Shown here in pieces: positions 6,864 through 18,191 of a stretch of DNA of 28,608 bases (its first letter is position 1; each line of letters opens with the position of its first letter). Source of the stretch: CAZJPD01 sp964547795 (lineage in GTDB: Bacteria; Pseudomonadota; Alphaproteobacteria; Rickettsiales; Midichloriaceae). Both the position numbers and the translations under genes were made by a program. A model generated the notes under the pieces. The model was not told the DNA's origin. It searched no databases and was given only the letters and a program-made list of their open reading frames with translations. Location: the NCBI GenBank assembly GCA_964547795.1, contig CAZJPD010000011.1, forward strand, positions 1 to 28,608, read 5' to 3'.

Positions 6864-9278
6864 ATGTTTAAATTTTTTATGGCAAAACCAAATAGAAATG
6901 AGGTAATGGTTAAGGAATATCCTAGTAAAGGTTTTATTCCTTACTTATACCATTTAGATGAGAATACCATCTACACTAAAAAAATCAGTTACTTCAGGTT
7001 GTTAAATTAGGTGGTTTCTCATTCGAAACTGCAGATGATGAAGATGTAGATATAAAGAAAAATATCGGGAATTTCCTTTTTAAAGGAATGGCAGACCCAA
7101 ATATAAATTTGTATTTTCATATTATTCGGAGGAAACAAGATGTGTACGCCGGTTCTATTAATAACGTTGATATGCCAGATGGGTTTGCTAGTTATCTTGA
7201 TCAAAAATGGATACAAAATCATAAAAATCATAAGGGATTTTTAAATGAGCTTTATATAACTATTTCTTACAAGGTGAAAAGGGGAATAAATGTATCGTTT
7301 ATAGATGATTTATTTTCTAAATTTTCTAAAAAAGCTACAAAGAATAGCGAAAATGAATCTATGGTTGAGGGATTTGAACAATTACAAGAAGCAACCAATA
7401 GAATACTGAATTCTCTAAGGCAATATAGCCCTGAAATACTCGGTATTGTCGAGAGAAATGATCAAAAATATTCCGAAACGGCTGAGTTTTTTAACACAAT
7501 AACTAATTGCGGTAATGGTTCAAACGTACTCTTAGGATATAATGAACTTGACCATTCCATAAATAATCAAAGGATGTATTTTGGTAAAAAAGCAATTGAA
7601 GTAAAAGGAATAAATGGAAAATCAAAGTTTGTAGGTGTAGTGAGCCTAAAAGAATACAGTCCAAAAACTTGGGCTGGAATGATGGACGGATTTTTACAAA
7701 TACCCTTTGAATTTATCATCTCACAATCTTTTCAATTTATTAATAGGCAAATTGCAATTGCTAAAATGCAGTTGCAACAAAATAGGATGATTCAAGCTGG
7801 TGATAAAGCTGTTTCACAGATTGCAGGTATATCAGAGGCTTTAGATATGGCAATGAGTGGCGAAATTGCTTTTGGAACACACCATCTAACAGTTATGTGT
7901 ATAGCTGATTCTCTGAAAGAATTAGAAAATAGTCTCTCTATAGCATCTGTTGAGTTGACTAATACTGGGGGTATAGGGGTAAGAGAGCGTATTAATATGG
8001 AGCCAGCATTTTGGGCTCAATTACCTTGCAATGATGATTTTATAGTTAGATTATCCACATACCTTGAACTTAGCCTCTCTTAACTCTCTTCATAACTATC
8101 CAACTGGTAAAAAGGAAAACAATTATTGGGGAGATGCAGTAACAGTAATGGATACTACTTCTGGTACACCGTATTATTTTAATTTTCACCTAAGGGATGT
8201 AGGTCACACCACAATTATTGGTCCAACTGGTTCTGGTAAAACAGTATTAATGAATTTTTTATGTGCACAGGCACAAAAGTATCAATGTAGATTATTCTTT
8301 TTTGATAAGGATAGGGGAGCGGAAATATTTTTAAGAGCTTTAGGCGGAGAATATACTGTTATAGATCCAAGTAAGCAATGTAAATTTAATCCTTTAAAGC
8401 TTGATGACATAGGTGAAAATAGAACTTTTTTGTTGGATTGGCTTAAGCAATTGGTATCAGTTAATGGTGAGGCAATAACAGCACAGGATATAGACTTACT
8501 TACTGGAGCTATAGAAGGTAATTACAAACTTGATAAAAAAGATAGGAAGCTTTCCAATATTGCTGCATTTTTAGGTGTTGCTGGACCTGGCACATTAGCT
8601 GGGAGGTTAGCTATGTGGCATTCAGAGGGATCACATGCCAAAATTTTTGATAATGATGAAGATGTGATCAATTTTAGTAGGTCTGCTATATTTGGGTTTG
8701 AAATGGCAGAACTCTTAAAAGATAAAGCAAGCCTTGGCCCAGTTCTATCATATATATTTCATAGAATTAATCTGTCTCTGGATGGTACACCTAGCATGAT
8801 TGTACTTGATGAGGCTTGGGCTTTAATAGATAACCCCATTTTCGCTCCTAAAATAAAAGATTGGTTAAAGGTTCTGCGTAAGCTTAACACTTTTGTTGTA
8901 TTTGCAACACAAAGTGTTGAGGATGCAAGCAAAAGCCAAATTAGCGACACTTTAATACAACAAACAGCAACGCAGATATTTCTGCCTAATCTGAAGGCAA
9001 CAGGAGTATATAAAACTTCTTTTATGTTAAGTGAAAGAGAGTATCAGCTGATAAAAACTACTGACCTAGGGAGCAGATATTTTTTAATTAAACAAGGAAA
9101 TGATGCAGTAGTTGCAAAGGTTGATTTATCTGGGATGAGTGAGATAATAGATATATTATCAGGAAGAGCTGATACTGTTATTATATTGGATGAAATTAGG
9201 AAAAGATATGGAGATGATCCAAATATTTGGATTCCTAAAATTTCAGAAAAATTGAAAGGTATCAGATTAAAAAAATGA
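6864..9278 (+). pseudogene. virB4: VirB4, type IV secretion ATPase, with two frameshifts
   Basis: Three consecutive frames make one VirB4. The first (ATG 6864) begins MFKFFMAKPNRNEVMVKEYP and runs into a stop at 7009-7011; one more A in the A7 run at 6978-6984 continues it into KNQLLQVVKLGGFSFE and on to about 8055. A second shift, near 8050-8066 and repaired by losing one base, leads into NLASLNSLHNYPTG and the ATPase domain: Walker A GPTGSGKT (8220-8243), Walker B SMIVLDEAW (around 8797) and FATQSVEDA. Repaired length is 804 residues, normal for Rickettsiales VirB4. VirB4 powers assembly and substrate transfer at the inner membrane. Its TGA overlaps the ATG of the next gene (ATGA), showing operon organisation. 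As written, no full-length protein can be made. Confidence 0.92.
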
Positions 9279-11877
9279 AGCATTTTTGGGGGCTGATAAT
9301 TTTGCTTTTCTTTATTTCTACTTCTAGCAAGGAAGGTTATTGTTTTAATACAATGGTGGAATATGAAAATAAAACGAGAGATGGTGGTGCATGGTTTTCT
9401 CACATGGACAATTGCTTTTCTTCTCATAAAGCGATATTTCAGCTATCTGTTGGGGATTTTAATAATGTTAGTATACCTCATTACTTAAGTAAGAATATGA
9501 GTATAAAAGAAAGCACAAGGGCAGGCTGGTCTATGCTTGCAACAATAGGAAGAGTATACCTGTATATAGATATGTTAATGTCATTTAGTGCTGCTAGTCT
9601 TGTTGCATTAATAGCGATAGGGATAGAATACATTATTATGCTTGATATATGCACTAATGCACACATTGTTGCCCCGCATGAATAAGCAAATTTGGTTTTA
9701 GGACACAAATGTGCCCCTGAAAATCCTAATCATGGTACTGTAAAATTTGTGAAGGGAGATGGTCAAAAGAATACTCCCTTAACTGCTGTAGATGTTCCTT
9801 TTTTCTATCATTGTGACCCCATGTGGGACCCAGATAAAGGAGAGAAATTAGACAAAAATGATACAAGTTATAGAGAAAAATTAGATAACACATACGGCTA
9901 CATGGGAGCAGCATCACCATATTGTACTAACGATTTCGGCAAGTTGGTAGGAGAATCTCCAGCAAGTATGAGCAATAGTTATGGACTCCCGACTAACCCA
10001 AAACAATTGATAGGTCATGTATTAGTATCTCATACCAGTATTTTAGGAAGGTTGTTTGGTGACAGTGGAAGTTTAGTAGATATATTCAAGTTTATCTTTG
10101 CTGATTATAGAGATCAGCATCCAGCATGTACTTTCCAAATAGGACATACACTTTTTGATATTATAGGAGAGAGTTCTCCAAAAGGATTCTTCCAGCTTAT
10201 AGGCTACTACAGATTTGATTCTAGTATAGGAAAGGTTCAGTTTTGTGTTGCAGCTCCATATACCCTATTTCCAGTAAAAATAGGTTGTACCTATGTGCCT
10301 CCACCAGTGAATTTATTAGATACACCATTCTTAAATATTGCAGAAGGCACTAGATGTATATATTTCGGATCAGGCAGAACTGATTTAAAGAGTTTAGGTC
10401 TATCTATTAACAAAGATGCACTGGTAACAGATATAGCTGGTAACAAAAAATCTGTATCCAATTTTTTAATGAGTGATATGCACGTTACCAGTACTGTGGT
10501 TGGTTGTATTTTAGATTTACTTGATAAGGTCTTTATTGATACTAGGGATGGCGAAAATCAACCTACTTTTTTCCAAAACATTCAGAAAAATTTAAAAAAA
10601 ATAGTCGTTGCAACACTTACTCTGTATGTGTGTTTAACAGGAATTAAGATCATGAGTTCAGGGGGTTCACTACGTAGAAAAGATTACATAATGTTCGTAC
10701 TGAAATTTGGTTTAGTTGTATATTTTGCTATGGGTGATGCTTGGTTTGCTATAGATGAAAAAGGAAATAAAGTTGGCATATATTATGGGATAATCGATGG
10801 TTCACAGCAGATAGCCAGCTATTTTATGGAGGCACAGAATATGTCAGACCCGCTAGGTCATTGTCGCCTTCAATATTATGGTGATCAGTTGCTAAGTCAG
10901 AGAAACATCCCTGCTATTGGAGATATTGAAGCTACAGCTGGAGCAAACGGTGTTGTAAAGATGACTGTTTGGGATATAATTGACTGCAGAGTTATAAACT
11001 ATTTGAATATGGGGACTTGCAACTACAGCTTTGCAGGTTTAATAGCAATATGGGCTATAACAGCCTTAATACTCGTGAGTGGTATAGGTTTTGTACTATG
11101 TATAGCTATGTTTGTGTATTCCTATATGCTACTAAAAATAATATTTAAGTTTACGCATATATTCATTCTTTCAATGTTTGTAATCACCATATTGGTGGTT
11201 GTTTCCCCAATTATGGTAGCATTTGCTTTATTTGACTTTACTAAAGGGATTTTTGACCAGTGGTTCAAAATGCTTTTGGGTTATATTCTTTATCCAGGGC
11301 TACATTTTGCATTTATCGCATTAATGCTTGCAACGTTTGATAGCATATATTTTGGAGGATTAAAAATGGACCCTGATTCTCCTAGCATATTTGAACAATG
11401 TGAAAAACTAGGAGCTTCTGACACTCCTATATGTGCTATAGCTAATCACTTAAAAAACGAAGACCAGAGTATAGATAGTAGTATAAAAGATATGTGTAGT
11501 ATGAATATAGGACACATAATAGATGGCTTATATGAGACTACAGATTTATGGATATTGGGTACTTACACTAAAATGACCGGGTCTATTGTTGAGGCATTGT
11601 TTTTAACTATGTTGAAGCTTGCACTTATGGCATTTTTATTTTTCACATGCTTATGAACTCCATATCGAGTTTCTTTGCTTATTTAACAGGGGTAGAATCT
11701 ATGGAAAGTATGGCTAAAGGAGATTTATCAGCTGGATTTGCTAAAACCTTTGGTTTTGCTGCAAAAAGTCCTTTCAAAATGATGGGAAAAGCATTTGGTA
11801 AAAAAGGAGGGAAAGGCGGAAAAGGTGGTAGTGGGTCTGGTAAAGGGAGTGGCAGTAGTAAGACGCCTAGAAAGTGA
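9275..11877 (+). pseudogene. virB6: VirB6-like membrane protein, first paralogue, with one nonsense codon and one frameshift
   Basis: The ATG at 9275 begins a signal-like helix (MKHFWGLIILLFFIST). A TAA at 9683-9685 interrupts the frame after HIVAPHE, but the same frame continues ANLVLGHKCAPENPNHG for another 1.9 kb. A cysteine-containing region precedes a block of membrane segments at about 10600-10745 and 11035-11340, the TrbL/VirB6 core, with the hallmark IFDQWFKMLLGY. A stop at 11654-11656 is bypassed by adding one T to the run at 11639-11643, giving HMLMNSISSFFAYLTGVES and a Gly/Lys/Ser-rich tail ending SSKTPRK. Repaired length is 867 residues, in the range of Rickettsiales VirB6 proteins, which are much larger than the Agrobacterium form. 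VirB6 lines the inner-membrane channel. Confidence 0.88.
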
Positions 11878-14592
11878 AATTAATAAATTGTCCACTCATC
11901 ACCATGAAATATTGTAGTGTTAATGAAGAACTGATGAGGTGTATAACAAAAAACATCAAATGTAAGTTGATATTTTTTATATTGATAAATTTGCTTGCGT
12001 ATAGTTTTGCAAATGCTGTGACTATTAACTATAAAGATTGCTATATGCCTTGGGAGTTTGGGGATGCCAACAGAAATTATATTATAGTAAGACCCCTTGG
12101 TAATAAATGCCATAAAATATGTCAAAATCAGTGCAAAGAGTTCTCTAGGTTAAGTACTATTGGTTTAACAGGTGTAGAGCTAAACCAAGATATTATAGAT
12201 AAATGTGTATTGAATTGTCAGTATGGTGGCAGTGAAGCTGGTACTACATACACAAGTCCATGCAGAATAAAAGATGACAATTTTTCTAATATTTCTGGTT
12301 GGAAGCGGGAAAAAGAAACAAGCACACATACTTCCTGTACTACAGGTGAATCAGATTCTGAATCTGCAGATTTTGCTTATTATCCCACAGATTTTACAGT
12401 TAAGAGAGGGGACATAGTATACATCGATTTAGCAGGTTCTGACAGTGAACATGGAAATACAGTATTTCTTTGTGGATTCGAAACAAAAAGAATTACTCCT
12501 CACAAATTTCATCCAAATACAACATTTAACCAAGATGGTGACTCTAATTGGGATGCGAGAAATGGGAGGTGGTATGATGCAGGTGTAAAAATAGAAGCAG
12601 GAGATTATGTAAGGATTGCTTATGGTGGCAAATTTTTAGGGAATTACAGAAATAAGCAACATATTCCAAGGAAGGATGATTTAGATTTATCTTTCAATGG
12701 GGATTGTAATGGTAAAAATTATTTTCCAGGAGAAGCTCTCTCTACTTGCTTTTATAAGGCTAAAGAGAAAAAGGCTTTTTGTACTGATGGGAATAATAGG
12801 ATTTTCAACTGTGAAAATGATGCATGTGAAGATATTATGGCAAGTACCCAGATCGATCATAAATTTTGTTCCTTAAAAACGAATTTCTTAAAAGCGAGAA
12901 GGAGCTCTATTGTCAGAAAAAATCTGCAGATTAATGGTAAATCAGAGACCGATTATGCACTGGATCAGTTTCAATTTGAAGGATATATAGGGAAATTTGC
13001 AAGTAATAGCGAAAATTTACAAATAAGATATAAAGATCATAGGGGGGAATTACTCAGATAATGCTGGTGGATATGAAGTAGAGATAAGTAGAAAGGGTTG
13101 CCCTTACCATGATGGGGAAGGTCTGCAATATGCTATTGTTTCAGTAGTAAAAGAAAGTTCTGGGCAAAGAGTATATAAACCATGGGAGTCGTGGGTTAGT
13201 TGGAAGAATGCTAAAGGGTATTTACCTCAGAGTGGAGAAATTAAACCGATTCCTATAGACAAGGAAGGGAAGATTTATTTTAGAATAGACCCTAATAAAA
13301 TAAAAGGGGGGAGGGCAGTGACTGCAGGGAGTTATGGGTTGGTAGTCAATAAAAAGGAAACTGAAAGTCATAAAATCTCTGGTGTTATATCAGATGTGGT
13401 TAATACGGTTACAGAATTTTTTATTGGTGATGATGGAAACGATGCAGATTCAGGAAAAGTGCAATACATTTTTAATAAATTAATTGCTGATCCTGAAATA
13501 ATTAATGCCATAAGGGCATTATTGGTATTGTACATAGCATATACGGGGATAAGTTACATGGTAGGCTTTGCAAAAATCACACAAAAAGAAGCAATGACTA
13601 GGATTCTTAAGATTGCTTTAATTGTTATACTCATTTCTCCCAATAGTTGGACATTTTTCAATACTTACTTATTTGGTTTATTATTAAATGGTAGTATGGA
13701 ATTAACTTAAGATATTGTGCGACCATTCATGACAATTCCCGCAATTGATGTAGAAAATACAACCCATGCTGCACTAGTAAAAGCCATATTTAGTATGTAT
13801 GACGAGATTTTTCATCAGTTGTTTAATCATGTCATTTGGACAAAAATTTGGGCTATGATTTGTACAAGTTTGGTAGGTGTGTTTTTAGCGATTTTAATAA
13901 TTATATCCATAATTGCTTATATTATTTGCGTAATGAGGGTGGTTACTATTTATTTAATTTCTATAATCACTCTTTGTATATTATTCCTACTAGCTCCAAT
14001 ATTTGTTTCTTTTATCTTATTTGAAAAGACAAGTAAGTTATTCAGGTCTTGGATTAATAATATGTTGTCAATGGCGTTTCAGCCAATTTTTGCCTTTGCA
14101 GCCATCGCTCTGTTACATGAAATTTTTATTTATGTTTTGCATACATCCTTAAGCTTTACCGCCTGTCCAACCTGCTTATTGTCATTCAATATATTCCAAT
14201 GGTATCTATGTATTCCAGGAAAAGATGTATGGTGGGTAGCATTATATGGAGCACATTTTCCAATGGAAGCAACTGTAAATTCTCCTGTCAATTTATTAGC
14301 CTCTATTATAGCAGTAGCTATTTTAGCTCAAGCAATGGATGGGATGGTGAAATTTGCATCTCAAATTGCTAATAAGATAGCAACGAATAGTTTCTATGGG
14401 TTTGATTTAGGTGGTGTTGCAGAGGGAGTACAAAGTTATACTGCTAGCGGTGTGCAAAGTATTATAAAAACTACTTTGGGTGTTAGTAGCGTCCAGAGAA
14501 AAGGTGGTGAAAATACTAGTAAGGAGGAAAGCAACGAAAAAAGTAAAGATAAAAAAATCAAACAAGATCTCAATAAGAAAGAGAGGGAATAA
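11874..14592 (+). pseudogene. virB6: VirB6-like membrane protein, second paralogue, with one frameshift and one nonsense codon
   Basis: The frame opens at a GTG (11874) overlapping the previous stop; the better start may be ATG 11934, which begins a signal peptide ending LLAYSFANA. A cysteine-rich extracytoplasmic domain follows. The frame breaks in a run of six G (13042-13047); with five G it continues NYSDNAGGYEVEISRKGCPY. A TAA at 13708-13710 then falls after NGSMELT, and the same frame resumes DIVRPFMTIPAIDVENTTH. Membrane segments lie at about 13510-13690 and 13850-14340, with the VirB6 core feature FRSWINNMLSMAFQPIFA. The C-terminus is highly charged (KDKKIKQDLNKKERE). Repaired length is 905 residues from the GTG. 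The next gene starts 1 base after the stop. Confidence 0.87.
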
Positions 14593-14593
14593 G

Positions 14594-16688
14594 ATGGACA
14601 AAGAAAAATATATTGTAGTTATAGGTCTGTTTCTTCTGTCTTTTGTTTTAAGTAGTTTCCTCCAGACTTTTGGGTATGAAGATGTTGATGATACTTGTGC
14701 TTTGGCAATTCATGATATTCAAGGAAGTTGTTATTTGGCAGATGATTTTGGGTTTTCAACAGGAGCATTAAAAGTAGATGCTAAAGATACAAAATGGGTT
14801 TCCTTTGAACCTACTTTGTATACAAAAGGTAACAAAAGCTTAGAGGATAAGGCTAATAATATCGCATTAACAATAGAGGGGGGCTGGAGACCATGGGGAA
14901 ATTTTAATATGGTTGGATATTGTATTTTCAACAATTGTAATGAAGGTATAGAACAAGGGTGTTATCCAGATGGTCAAGAGGTTTATATCGGAGCAAAACA
15001 GAAGAATATTCCATGTTGTATCAATAATGGATATGGGCTATATGGATTGATAGCTCTTGATGGTCCAGGTGGACCAAAAGACCCAAATAGAATACTTCAT
15101 AACTTTCAGAGTTGCTCCGCTGCAGATGCGAAAATTTAAACAAGATACTTCAGAGGATCAAAAATCAAAAAAGGTAACAATAAAAACATTTGTCTTGGAG
15201 TATATAGATATTTGGGATGTAATGTCGCAAAGATTTACTAAAAGACCAATACCCCAAGGAGGTAAGCTTCATTTTAAGATAGTTGATTCATGTTATAAGG
15301 ACAATCAAGGTGGTTACAGAATTATCCTTACTAATGGTGGTTATGCTAAGAAAAGGGGATTTATTGAAAATCTAATGGATTTTTTTATGAGTACTTTTCG
15401 TGAAGCAACGAACACAATTTATGACAACCTTGTAAAAGAATCTGGGTTTAGAACTACAATAAGGGTCATTTTAACACTCTTTATGACTTTTACCACTATA
15501 TTCTTTATGATTGGTTTAATAGAAATAAATCAGACAGAACTCGTTGTAAGGTTGTTTAAAATAGGTGTTATAGCAACTTTAATTTCAGATACTACATTGA
15601 ATACAATTCCTAACTTGTTTGAAAGTTTTATTGGAGGGTCGCTGGATATATCTAATATCATTATGAAAGAATCTATGTATGACCCTAAAACTGGCAGAGA
15701 ATTATTGCCATTTCCTGAATTGGATACTGTTTTTTCAGCATATGACGGAGTAATAGATATGGCTACTTCAGGGGCTTTTAACGTAAAAATATGGTCGTTG
15801 TTATTTACTAGTAAGTTTTATTTAATCATAGGAATATATGTATGTGTTATCATTATGTTTATGGGTATGTGGAGGTCGTTAGTACAGTACATAATGAGCT
15901 TATTCTTATTAGCATTATTGATTGTTATATTACCAATATTTTTAGTAACTATTTTATTTAAAGCAACAATGCACCTGTTCGATAACTGGTTAGAACAGTT
16001 TATTAGCTTATGTTTGATGATAATTGTGGTAACTACAACTGTTGCTCTAATGTTGAGCCTTATAATAACACAATTACAGGATTTATTACATTATACCGTA
16101 TGCTGGAAATCTATATGGAGGTGGAGAATATTAGGAATTACAATCATAGATTTTAAATTTTGGAAGCCAGATGATTGGACACAATTTTTAGATGCTGTCA
16201 CGGCTTTGAGATTTTTTTATGTACTGATTTCATGTGTATTATTCAGGGTATATATGGATTATGTACCTGAGTTAGTGGACGCATTAGGTGGAGCTGCAAG
16301 GAGACCGTTGAGTGGTATATATATGGGAGGAGGTAGTAGTCCAGGAATTATAAAATCTTTTGAAAACTTTATGAGAGATGAAATATATAACTCTAAAGCA
16401 TATCAGGCTTTAGATGCAAAGGTATTATCCCCTATGAAGCAAAGATTAAGTCCACTTTACTATGTTGATAAAGGGCTTTCTAAAATTCCTAAACTTGGTA
16501 TAAGAAAAGGAGCAATGTTGAAGGGAATCAGTAAGGTATATGAAGGAACTTCTCAAGCAGGTAGTAAGCTATGGGATAGCTTTGTATCAAATCCTGGAGA
16601 GGGTTTAGGGGTTATGGATTTAGGAAAGGAAATGCAAATAGGAGATAAAGATTGGAAAGAATTTGAAAAACGATTTGGAAAGTATTGA
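14594..16688 (+). pseudogene. virB6: VirB6-like membrane protein, third paralogue, frameshifted
   Basis: ATG at 14594 follows a good ribosome binding site (GAGAGG) and starts MDKEKYIVVIGLFLLSFVL, a signal or anchor helix, then a cysteine-rich domain with CCINNGYGLYGLIALDGPGG. A frameshift between about 15084 and 15115 joins it to ITFRVAPLQMRKFKQDT and the membrane core; dropping one C near 15091 restores the frame. Membrane segments lie at about 15450-15600, 15800-15960, 16000-16080 and 16200-16260, with LFDNWLEQFISLCLMI as the VirB6 hallmark. The frame ends at TGA 16686-16688 after EKRFGKY, but coding-like sequence continues in the same frame, so this stop may also be a lesion and the following coiled-coil region the native C-terminus. 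Confidence 0.86.
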
Positions 16689-17946
16689 TATAAGATAATT
16701 GGCAAAGGTATAGCAGGAACTGGTAAGCTAGCAAGGAAGGGAATAGATAAGTTTCGGGAATGGAGAAAACCAATAGATCAAAAAAATAAGGAATTGATGC
16801 AAAAAATGCTAGCTGAGGATAAGGTCCTGTTAGATAAAAGAGTTCAAGACATCAATGAAAGCTATAAGCAATTAAAAAATGCTAAGGAAAAGTTCTATCT
16901 CCAGAATGTACTCCAGAGGATTTAACACAGTACAAAGAAGCTTTACAAGCATTCGAGGGAGGTAGAGACTTAGTGAAGCAAGAACTCAAATTATATACAG
17001 AACAAGAAAAGGTACTTAGTGGTGAGGTAGGTGAATATGAACTTCAGGAGAATTTGAATCAAGTCCGGACCGAAATTGATGAAAAAGTATCTTTGCTAGA
17101 AGAGAAGCAAGAAATATTTTTACATAATCAAGGATTAATAGGTGAGTGGATACAGGTTTAGATAGAAGAGGCGAGGAATTAGCATTAAAGGATCAGTCAT
17201 TAAAGCAGGAGAGGCAAGAGCTTGTAGAATTTAAACAAAAGACGGATGCTGAAGTTAAGAAGTTATAGGATCAGAATCCACTGGATCACAAAATACAAGA
17301 ATTGGAAAGAAAATATATAACTAAAGAACAAGAATTAGAATCGAAAGAGAAAGAGCTAAGGAGAGATTTTTATCATCTGGAAGAAGATAGCGACAATATT
17401 ATTAAAGAATATAAACCAGCACATGATCAATTTACGCAAGATATAGCAAAAGCCAGGGAGGAAATTGATGATCTACAATTTGCACATGATGAGCAAAAAA
17501 CCGAGTTAGACAATTATAACAAGGAATTTGAAGACATGTGGTCAACTCAGGATTTTGCAATAGATATGCCAGAGCATGAGATGCCGCAAGAAGAAGCAGA
17601 AGGGGGGGTATTACAAGATGAGGTAGAACGTGAAGTGCCACAAGACAAGGGACAAAGTGGCACAATAGAAGAAAAGGCAAAACATGAAGTGATACAACCA
17701 GAACAAGAGGAAAGAGCAGAAAGGCAAGGTGAGGTGGGATCTGAAATAGTACAAGATGAGGCAGAACGAGATGAAATAGTACATGGCAAGGTGCAGGAAA
17801 AAGTAAAACAAAGACAAGCTATATCGGAAAGAATGGTGCAAATCGAAGAAACAGTTCAAAAATCTGAGGATGAGATGCGACATTTGGAAAAGTTTCAACA
17901 GAAATTGAAGGAAAAGCTACAAGAGGAAAGACGAAAGATCAAATAA
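16689..17946 (+). pseudogene. Coiled-coil C-terminal extension of the third VirB6-like protein, broken several times
   Basis: Immediately after TGA 16686 the same frame reads YKIIGKGIAGTGKLARKG and continues charged and helical. It breaks near 16888-16891 (A4, five A restore it), again near 17148 (GG, three G restore it) and at TAG 17266-17268. Repaired, the pieces form one run to the TAA at 17944-17946, making the whole VirB6-like protein about 1,117 residues. The sequence is almost entirely Glu, Lys and Gln with few aromatics. Between 17580 and 17800 it has degenerate units of the form VxQDExERE, such as VLQDEVEREVPQ and EIVQDEAERDEIV. Long hydrophilic C-terminal extensions are known in Rickettsiales VirB6 paralogues. 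Alternatively this was a separate coiled-coil gene, but no start codon with a ribosome binding site supports that. Confidence 0.6.
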
Positions 17947-18027
17947 AAAAGGACTGTATAATTGGGAGTGTTCATTAAGTGTAATTCTGTTAAAAATCTT
18001 CATTTTTAAATATGTATATAATGGTTA

Positions 18028-18075
18028 AAACTCCCATCTTCAGATGGAAAAGGCTTCAACCCTAGTTAAGGGGGT
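18028..18075 (-). mobile_element. Possible right-end remnant of an IS200/IS605-type element
   Basis: CCATCT-TC-AGATGG at 18034-18047 is a perfect short hairpin. Read on the minus strand it sits between GGTTGAAGCC and GGAGTTTT, an arrangement that resembles the subterminal hairpin after tnpB in IS200/IS605 elements. No tnpA or tnpB coding sequence is present. The identification is by resemblance only. The rest of the 245-base gap between 17946 and 18192 shows TATACT-type promoter-like sequence near 18152-18162 and nothing else recognisable. Confidence 0.22.
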
Positions 18076-18191
18076 GCAAATTGACGTATCCGTAAATATA
18101 TGCTATTTTAATTATTTAACTATTAGGTCTATACTTTAGCTACTGATACAGTATACTATACTTATTATTTATTGTTTTGAGGGGTGGTTTC

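Noticed and set aside
17432..17898. Several long minus-strand open frames opposite the coiled-coil region, and similar ones at 18482-18820 and 20286-20627
   Set aside because: They are the antisense of repetitive Glu/Lys/Gln codons, which produce few stops on the other strand. Their Ser/Leu/Cys-rich translations look like no protein, and they lack ribosome binding sites.
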